NCBI RefSeq assembly: GCF_002161355.1
Contig: NZ_NFHL01000011.1
Coordinates: 35,522-99,521 of the forward strand
DNA: 64,000 bases
From: Lachnoclostridium sp. An76
GTDB taxonomy: Bacteria > Bacillota > Clostridia > Lachnospirales > Lachnospiraceae
Direction of reading: 5' to 3'
Below are positions 60,114 through 64,000 of the stretch, piece by piece. Position 1 is the stretch's first letter. The number at the start of each line of letters is the position of its first letter. The position numbers were made by a program, and so were the translations under genes. The notes beneath the pieces were generated by a model that saw nothing but the letters and a program-made list of their open reading frames with translations, searched no databases and had not been told where the DNA came from.

Positions 60114-63100
60114 AAAAGATGAGAAAATGGAAACTGTCTGCTGCGGCCATCCTGTTTCTTATATCTTCCATGTGCATGCAGTGGGGAAACCGGACAGAGA
60201 CTGCCGCGGCAGGAGAGACTGTGGCTCTTACTGTGGGGCGGGAGATCTATTACGGGACATACAGTACCAATTATTTCGACGCAGACGGAAAAACAGCATA
60301 CTGTCTGGAACCCCTGAAAGACACGCCGGATCCCGGACAGTATGCCGTGGTACCGCTGGATGGCGGAGCGGTGAGAAAGGGACTTTACTATGTGTATGGC
60401 GGTCCGGGCTATGCAGTTTATCAGGAAAGATTCGGCAGTATCGGGATAGGGGGCAGGTACAGCGAGGATGACCAGTATTGTATGAGCCATTGTATCCTGT
60501 CATATCTTTACTCGGGAAATGAGACTGCATTTACCGGGCTGGACAGCAGCGCGGTAGCAGAACTCAGGACAGCGGCGGAACGCATTGCGGGGCTGCCGGA
60601 CCCGCCGGAGGCATTTTACGCATTTCTCTTTAATACAGGCGGCAGCGGGCAGGTCATGGGCGGCAGCGGCAGCGACCGGACTGGCGGGATAGAGATCCGT
60701 AAGAGATCGGATCATCCGGAGTGGACAGAAGGAAATCCTTCCTATTCTCTGGGAGGAGCAGTGTTCGGGATATACCGGCCGGGAGAGGAACTGCCTTCCT
60801 GGGAGGTGACGACCGATGAAAACGGATATGCCAGTCTGTCAGATATCCCCATCGGTTCCTATGAGATCGCGGAGATCAAAAGCCCGCCCGGCTTTTCAGG
60901 GGAAGGCGGCAGAAGAGAGATCCACGTGGATGAGAACTCTGTATATACTTATGAGTGTGTTAACACAGCCGCATATTATCCGGCAGGCATCCTTCTGAAA
61001 AAGACAGATGCAGAAACAGGAGAAAATACTCCGCAGGGCGCCGGCTCTCTGGAGGGGGCTGAGTTTGAAGTGAAATACTATCACGGGTATTACGATTCCG
61101 ATCCGGGGGAGATGTCTCTGCTCCCGGAACGGACCTGGATCTTCCGGACGAATGCGGACGGGGAGCTTTGCTTTACTGAAGAGAGCAAAACAGGAGGAGA
61201 CGGATTTTATATAAACGGCGCGGGAGAAAATGTGCTTCCCCTGGGCACTGTTACGATCCGGGAAGTGAAAGCGCCGGAAGGATATCTGCTCAATGAAAAT
61301 ATATATGTGGAAAAGATCCGGCAGGAAGGAAGCGGTCCGGCAGACACGGTATACCATGCGCCGGAAGCGCCGGAACAGATCATCCGGGGAGATCTTCAGC
61401 TTGTAAAATTCCGCGAGGACGAAGATGAAAACCAGGATCAGAAAACTTCTCTTGAAGGGATCGTTTTTACTGTTGCATCAAAGACGACAGGGGAAGAGAT
61501 ACAGATCATAACGGACGAGAACGGATATGCATCTACAAAGGGTGAAGGCGGAAAAGGCGGGCTTGTGTATGATACTTATGTGGTGAGAGAAGAGAATCCG
61601 CCTGACGGACTCCTTCCGGTCGGTGATTTTGAGATCACAGTCACTGAAGAAGGGAAGACGCTTTATTATATACTGGAAGATAAGAGGATCTTTTCCCCGG
61701 TCCGTCTTGTAAAGAAAGATGCGGACAGCGGAGAGACTGTACCGATCGCGGGGGCGGAGTTTCAGCTTCTGGATGAAAACAGGGAGCCGGTTGTCATGAC
61801 CGTGCATTATCCACAGGAAACTGCGCACAGTTCTTTTAAAACAGATGAGACAGGCAGTTTTGTCCTGCCGGAAAGACTGAGCGCGGGGATCTATTATTTC
61901 CGCGAACTGAATGCCCCTGCGGGATATCTGCTCAATAAGGAACCTGTAAAGTTTGAGGTCAGGGAAGACCATGAATGGGGAGATCCGTTTGTGGTTGAAT
62001 TCTCAGACAGGCCGGCCATGGGAAAGATCCATATAAAAAAGACAGATGAGGATACGGGAAAAGCTGTTTCCGGGGCAAAATTTGAGATCACCGCAAAGGA
62101 AGATATACTGACTCCTGCGGGAAGCGTGAGGATCCCTGCGGGAAGTACGGTGGGTACCATAGTTACAGACGAGAATGGTGAGGGGCAGTCGGACAGTCTC
62201 TATCTGGGCAGGTATGAGATCCGGGAGACAGAGCAGCCTCAGGGGTATGTGCTCCCCGAAAAGATATATGAGGTGGGATTAGAGTATAACGGACAGGAGA
62301 CAGAACTTGTGAGTGCAGAGGCGGAGATCACAAATAAGCCGACAAAGATAACCCTGAAAAAGAAGGAGGAAGGCACGGAGACCGGCCTGAAAGGAGTAAA
62401 ATTCGCTGTCTGGCCCAAAGAGACGCCGGAGAAGGAAAAGCTCTATATCACGGATGAGGAAGGCCGGATCGAGATAAAATATCTGGCTCCGGGGACATAT
62501 TGTGTCCAGGAGAGAGAAAGTATTCCCGGATATCTCAGGGATGATGCGGTCTGGGAATTTACGGTTGACAGTACGGGAAGGATCGAAGGGCAGGAGTGTA
62601 TGGAGTATGAGGTCGAGAATAAGAAGACAAAGATCAGAGATACCGAGGCGTTCTGGAAGGAGACCGGAGAAAAGGAAATCTATGGCGGAGAGGAGCATGT
62701 GATCGTAGATACGGTCATCTTTCAGGATCTCGAACCAGGGCAGGTGTATACGCTGAAAGGAGCTCTGGCAGACCCTGAGACAGGCGAGATACTGACAGAG
62801 AACGGACAGCCCATTGCTGCTGTGAACACATTTACAGCAGAAAAACCGTCACAGGAAATACAGATGGAATTCCCTGTGGATACTGTGCGGACCGAGGAGA
62901 GGAAGATCGTAGTGTTTGAATCCCTCTATATCGGGGATATACTGATCGCTACCCACGCGGATCCCGGTGACAAAGGGCAGACGGTCACAATCCTGAAAAA
63001 ACCGGAGGCGTCCGCCGCTACGGGAGACAGTACAGTGGGGAGTCTGCAGACAGCTGCTCTGCTCGCAGCCATACTGCTTCCGCCGGTATATACTGCAGTG

Positions 63101-63127
63101 TATTTCATGAGAAAAAAGAAGATGTAA
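60110..63127 (+). CDS. Cna-B/SpaA-type surface adhesin with degenerate thioester domain
   Basis: 1005 residues. Signal peptide about 1-35 (KLSAAAILFLISSMCM). An N-terminal thioester-like domain (about 40-195) has TAYCLEP with the candidate thioester Cys, but where TQxA-type domains have Gln it reads YCMSHCILSY. Then six or so SpaA/Cna-B repeats, each with a KKTD or LVKFRE-type opening and an E near the end (YEIAEIKSPPGF, VTIREVKAPEGY, YYFRELNAPAGY, YEIRETEQPQGY), fit for isopeptide bonds. The C-terminus has a membrane helix and KKKM tail; ATGDST stands where LPxTG is usual. Confidence 0.88.
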   Translation: MKKMRKWKLSAAAILFLISSMCMQWGNRTETAAAGETVALTVGREIYYGTYSTNYFDADGKTAYCLEPLKDTPDPGQYAVVPLDGGAVRKGLYYVYGGPGYAVYQERFGSIGIGGRYSEDDQYCMSHCILSYLYSGNETAFTGLDSSAVAELRTAAERIAGLPDPPEAFYAFLFNTGGSGQVMGGSGSDRTGGIEIRKRSDHPEWTEGNPSYSLGGAVFGIYRPGEELPSWEVTTDENGYASLSDIPIGSYEIAEIKSPPGFSGEGGRREIHVDENSVYTYECVNTAAYYPAGILLKKTDAETGENTPQGAGSLEGAEFEVKYYHGYYDSDPGEMSLLPERTWIFRTNADGELCFTEESKTGGDGFYINGAGENVLPLGTVTIREVKAPEGYLLNENIYVEKIRQEGSGPADTVYHAPEAPEQIIRGDLQLVKFREDEDENQDQKTSLEGIVFTVASKTTGEEIQIITDENGYASTKGEGGKGGLVYDTYVVREENPPDGLLPVGDFEITVTEEGKTLYYILEDKRIFSPVRLVKKDADSGETVPIAGAEFQLLDENREPVVMTVHYPQETAHSSFKTDETGSFVLPERLSAGIYYFRELNAPAGYLLNKEPVKFEVREDHEWGDPFVVEFSDRPAMGKIHIKKTDEDTGKAVSGAKFEITAKEDILTPAGSVRIPAGSTVGTIVTDENGEGQSDSLYLGRYEIRETEQPQGYVLPEKIYEVGLEYNGQETELVSAEAEITNKPTKITLKKKEEGTETGLKGVKFAVWPKETPEKEKLYITDEEGRIEIKYLAPGTYCVQERESIPGYLRDDAVWEFTVDSTGRIEGQECMEYEVENKKTKIRDTEAFWKETGEKEIYGGEEHVIVDTVIFQDLEPGQVYTLKGALADPETGEILTENGQPIAAVNTFTAEKPSQEIQMEFPVDTVRTEERKIVVFESLYIGDILIATHADPGDKGQTVTILKKPEASAATGDSTVGSLQTAALLAAILLPPVYTAVYFMRKKKM

Positions 63128-63169
63128 AAAGCTTTACTTTTGGCTTGATTTATGCTAGGATAATTAAGG

Positions 63170-63202
63170 CTGTTCAAGAAAGGAACATACTTTCTTGAAC
63201 AG
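63170..63202. repeat. 13-bp inverted repeat ahead of tRNA-Arg
   Basis: CTGTTCAAGAAAG (63170-63182) and its exact reverse complement (63190-63202), loop GAACATA. No T-run follows. It lies between the adhesin stop and the tRNA, so it may end the adhesin transcript or be processed with the tRNA precursor. Confidence 0.7.
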
Positions 63203-63210
63203 ACCGGAAT

Positions 63211-63282
63211 GCGTCTGTAGCTCAGTGGATAGAGCAATGCCCTCCGGAGGCATGTGCGACGGTTCGACTCCGTTCAGACGCT
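63211..63282 (+). tRNA. tRNA-Arg (anticodon CCG)
   Basis: Cloverleaf: acceptor GCGTCTG/CAGACGC, D-arm GCTC/GAGC, anticodon stem ATGCC/GGCAT with loop CTCCGGA (anticodon CCG, reads CGG), T-arm ACGG/CCGT with loop TTCGACT. CCA is not encoded. The discriminator base would be T, unusual for arginine tRNA. Confidence 0.9.
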
Positions 63283-63287
63283 GCTTA

Positions 63288-63473
63288 TTATTCCTGAGGA
63301 GTGCTGTAAACTTTGTTTATGGTTCTTTTCAGGAATTTTATTTTTGAAAAATAGCATATAAGAACAACTATCTGAATTGTAAAATTAAATATACAGACGA
63401 TAACTGCTGTAAGGGGGTTCCCGGGTGTTTCTGACAAGCTCATCACTGATTTTATCGGTTGCATTATCGTCAT
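63288..63473 (-). CDS. possible small membrane protein
   Basis: 61 codons with one hydrophobic segment (about residues 20-43, PLTAVIVCIFNFTIQIVVLI) followed by Lys/Arg. The size and form recall small membrane peptides such as type I toxins, but there is no clear ribosome site ahead of the ATG and no antisense RNA is evident. It may be chance. Confidence 0.25.
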   Translation of the reverse strand: MTIMQPIKSVMSLSETPGNPLTAVIVCIFNFTIQIVVLICYFSKIKFLKRTINKVYSTPQE

Positions 63474-63511
63474 AGAGCTTTTGGATAATTCTCAGGAAAC
63501 TTAAGTGTATA

Positions 63512-63567
63512 TTGCAGATTGTATAAAATACAGATATAATAGCGTCGATATGGATCGGCGCTATTTT
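63512..63567 (+). promoter_or_regulatory. promoter-like sequence followed at once by a hairpin
   Basis: TTGCAG (63512-63517), 17-nt spacer, TATAAT (63535-63540). Right at the expected start of transcription is a hairpin AATAGCG...CGCTATT (63538-63566, inner CG/CG) followed by TTCTG. Either a very short terminated RNA or a terminator for something upstream. Confidence 0.35.
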
Positions 63568-63628
63568 CTGCGCCTGTCCGTGCGCATCTTTAAACCATGC
63601 TGCAAATCAGCCTGTCAGTGGGAAGAAA

Positions 63629-63700
63629 ATGAGCAAAAACAGAGGAGCCCGCTATGAGGAGGAATATGAAACAGGCGCGGCGCATATGCAGAACAAATAA
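63629..63700 (+). CDS. possible 23-residue peptide
   Basis: ATG 63629 with GGAAG ahead; reads MSKNRGARYEEEYETGAAHM then QNK and stop. Very hydrophilic. Too short to judge; listed because codon use resembles the G+C-rich frame downstream. Confidence 0.2.
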   Translation: MSKNRGARYEEEYETGAAHMQNK

Positions 63701-63769
63701 CATGCGGAACCAATAGAACAGCATGGAGAACAAACAGCATGCGGAACAAACAGCATGCAGGACAAATAG
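63692..63769. repeat. degenerate 16-nt tandem repeats
   Basis: About five copies of a 16-21-nt unit, cleanest as AACAAACAGCATGCGG, between the tiny frame at 63629 and the open frame at 63828. Confidence 0.65.
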
Positions 63770-63827
63770 AGGAAAAGAGAGGGAAAAAGTGATGAACCGA
63801 GTATTCCAGACCTCAGAGATCTAGACC

Positions 63828-64000
63828 ATGTGCCAGGACTTAAAGACCATCCTGGAACAGTGCAAAGAGCACGTCTCCGCCATGAAGAGCTGCGCGGACA
63901 AGGTGGAGAGCGCCCTGAACAGCGTGCCCCGGGACGTACAGTACGGGGATGCCTTCACCGCGCTGTACAGCCTGCGGCAGTCCCTGAAGACCGACCGGAT
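63828..64000 (+). CDS. 5' part of an unknown G+C-rich gene, cut by window end
   Basis: 57 codons open to the last base, starting MCQDLKTILEQCKEHVSAMK, a helical, charged sequence that I do not recognise. About nine in ten codons end in G or C, clearly more than in the genes to the left, which suggests another origin. No strong ribosome site is seen at the ATG, so the true start may differ. It lies about 550 nt past tRNA-Arg, a common integration target, but no integrase is in view. Confidence 0.4.
   Translation, partial: MCQDLKTILEQCKEHVSAMKSCADKVESALNSVPRDVQYGDAFTALYSLRQSLKTDR

Overview
The window looks like a chromosome segment of a mid-G+C gut-type Firmicute, most likely a member of the Lachnospiraceae (Clostridia). 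This rests on gene content and order: an ireB–ruvX–DUF1292–fur–RNase J block, 6S RNA just upstream of a BrkB/YihY gene, a T-box in front of pheST, glycyl-radical pyruvate formate-lyase, a DUF4317 protein, and a Cna-B/SpaA-type surface protein beside a DUF5688 gene. No rRNA, CRISPR array, IS transposase or phage structural gene was seen. It is mostly ordinary core chromosome. The unusual material is between genes.

Layout. 1-6.9 kb: leuC (cut by the window edge)–leuD, an NhaC-type antiporter, thrC, a small membrane protein, pckA. 7.1-11.3 kb: a GNAT acetyltransferase (-), then pflB and its activase pflA separated by paired palindromes. 11.4-16.1 kb (-): a Bce-type peptide-sensing and detoxification module (kinase, regulator, permease, ATPase). 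16.4-25.4 kb: DUF4317 protein, TetR regulator divergent from a YhgE/Pip protein, then a MarR-controlled heterodimeric ABC exporter. 25.4-29.7 kb: uxuB–uxuA (-) divergent from an AraC-type regulator, for glucuronate use. 29.7-34.2 kb: molybdenum cofactor genes moaC–mog–moaA–MOSC, running by overlaps into a GH25 lipoprotein and prmA. 34.3-44.6 kb: RNA modification and housekeeping genes (rsmE, cysteine desulfurase–thiI, mtaB, ireB, ruvX, fur, RNase J, trmR, U32/TrhP). 45.5-49.6 kb: EFR1-type ferredoxin (-), GntR regulator with a DUF5808 membrane protein, 6S RNA, BrkB. 49.6-58.8 kb: T-box–pheS–pheT, queA, a LysM-GH18 enzyme, an amidase, a chorismate mutase–shikimate kinase fusion, a YqeG phosphatase, efp. 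59.1-63.1 kb: DUF5688 protein and a large Cna-B adhesin. Then tRNA-Arg(CCG), and a final stretch with short repeats and a G+C-rich open frame cut by the window end.

Most notable: a family of structured intergenic elements fills gaps between convergent genes almost stop codon to stop codon. Two clear copies (25388-25848 and 44628-45527, opposite orientation) share about 20-bp terminal inverted repeats (TCTGTATTTGTGGGGGAGCC-like), a 70-nt block (67/70 identical) and a 76-nt core (69/76 identical). The larger copy carries two nested hairpin modules, each 212 nt long. A third, degenerate relative lies between pckA and the GNAT gene. They encode no recognisable transposase, and I do not recognise them as any described repeat.

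Regulation visible in sequence: good sigma-A promoters in front of thrC, pckA, pflB, moaC, 6S RNA, the aroK fusion and the DUF5688 gene; perfect operator-like palindromes at the marR and gntR promoters; a BceR-like site upstream of the Bce ATPase; a Phe T-box with TTC specifier. Many genes overlap by 4 nt (ATGA), pointing to translational coupling.
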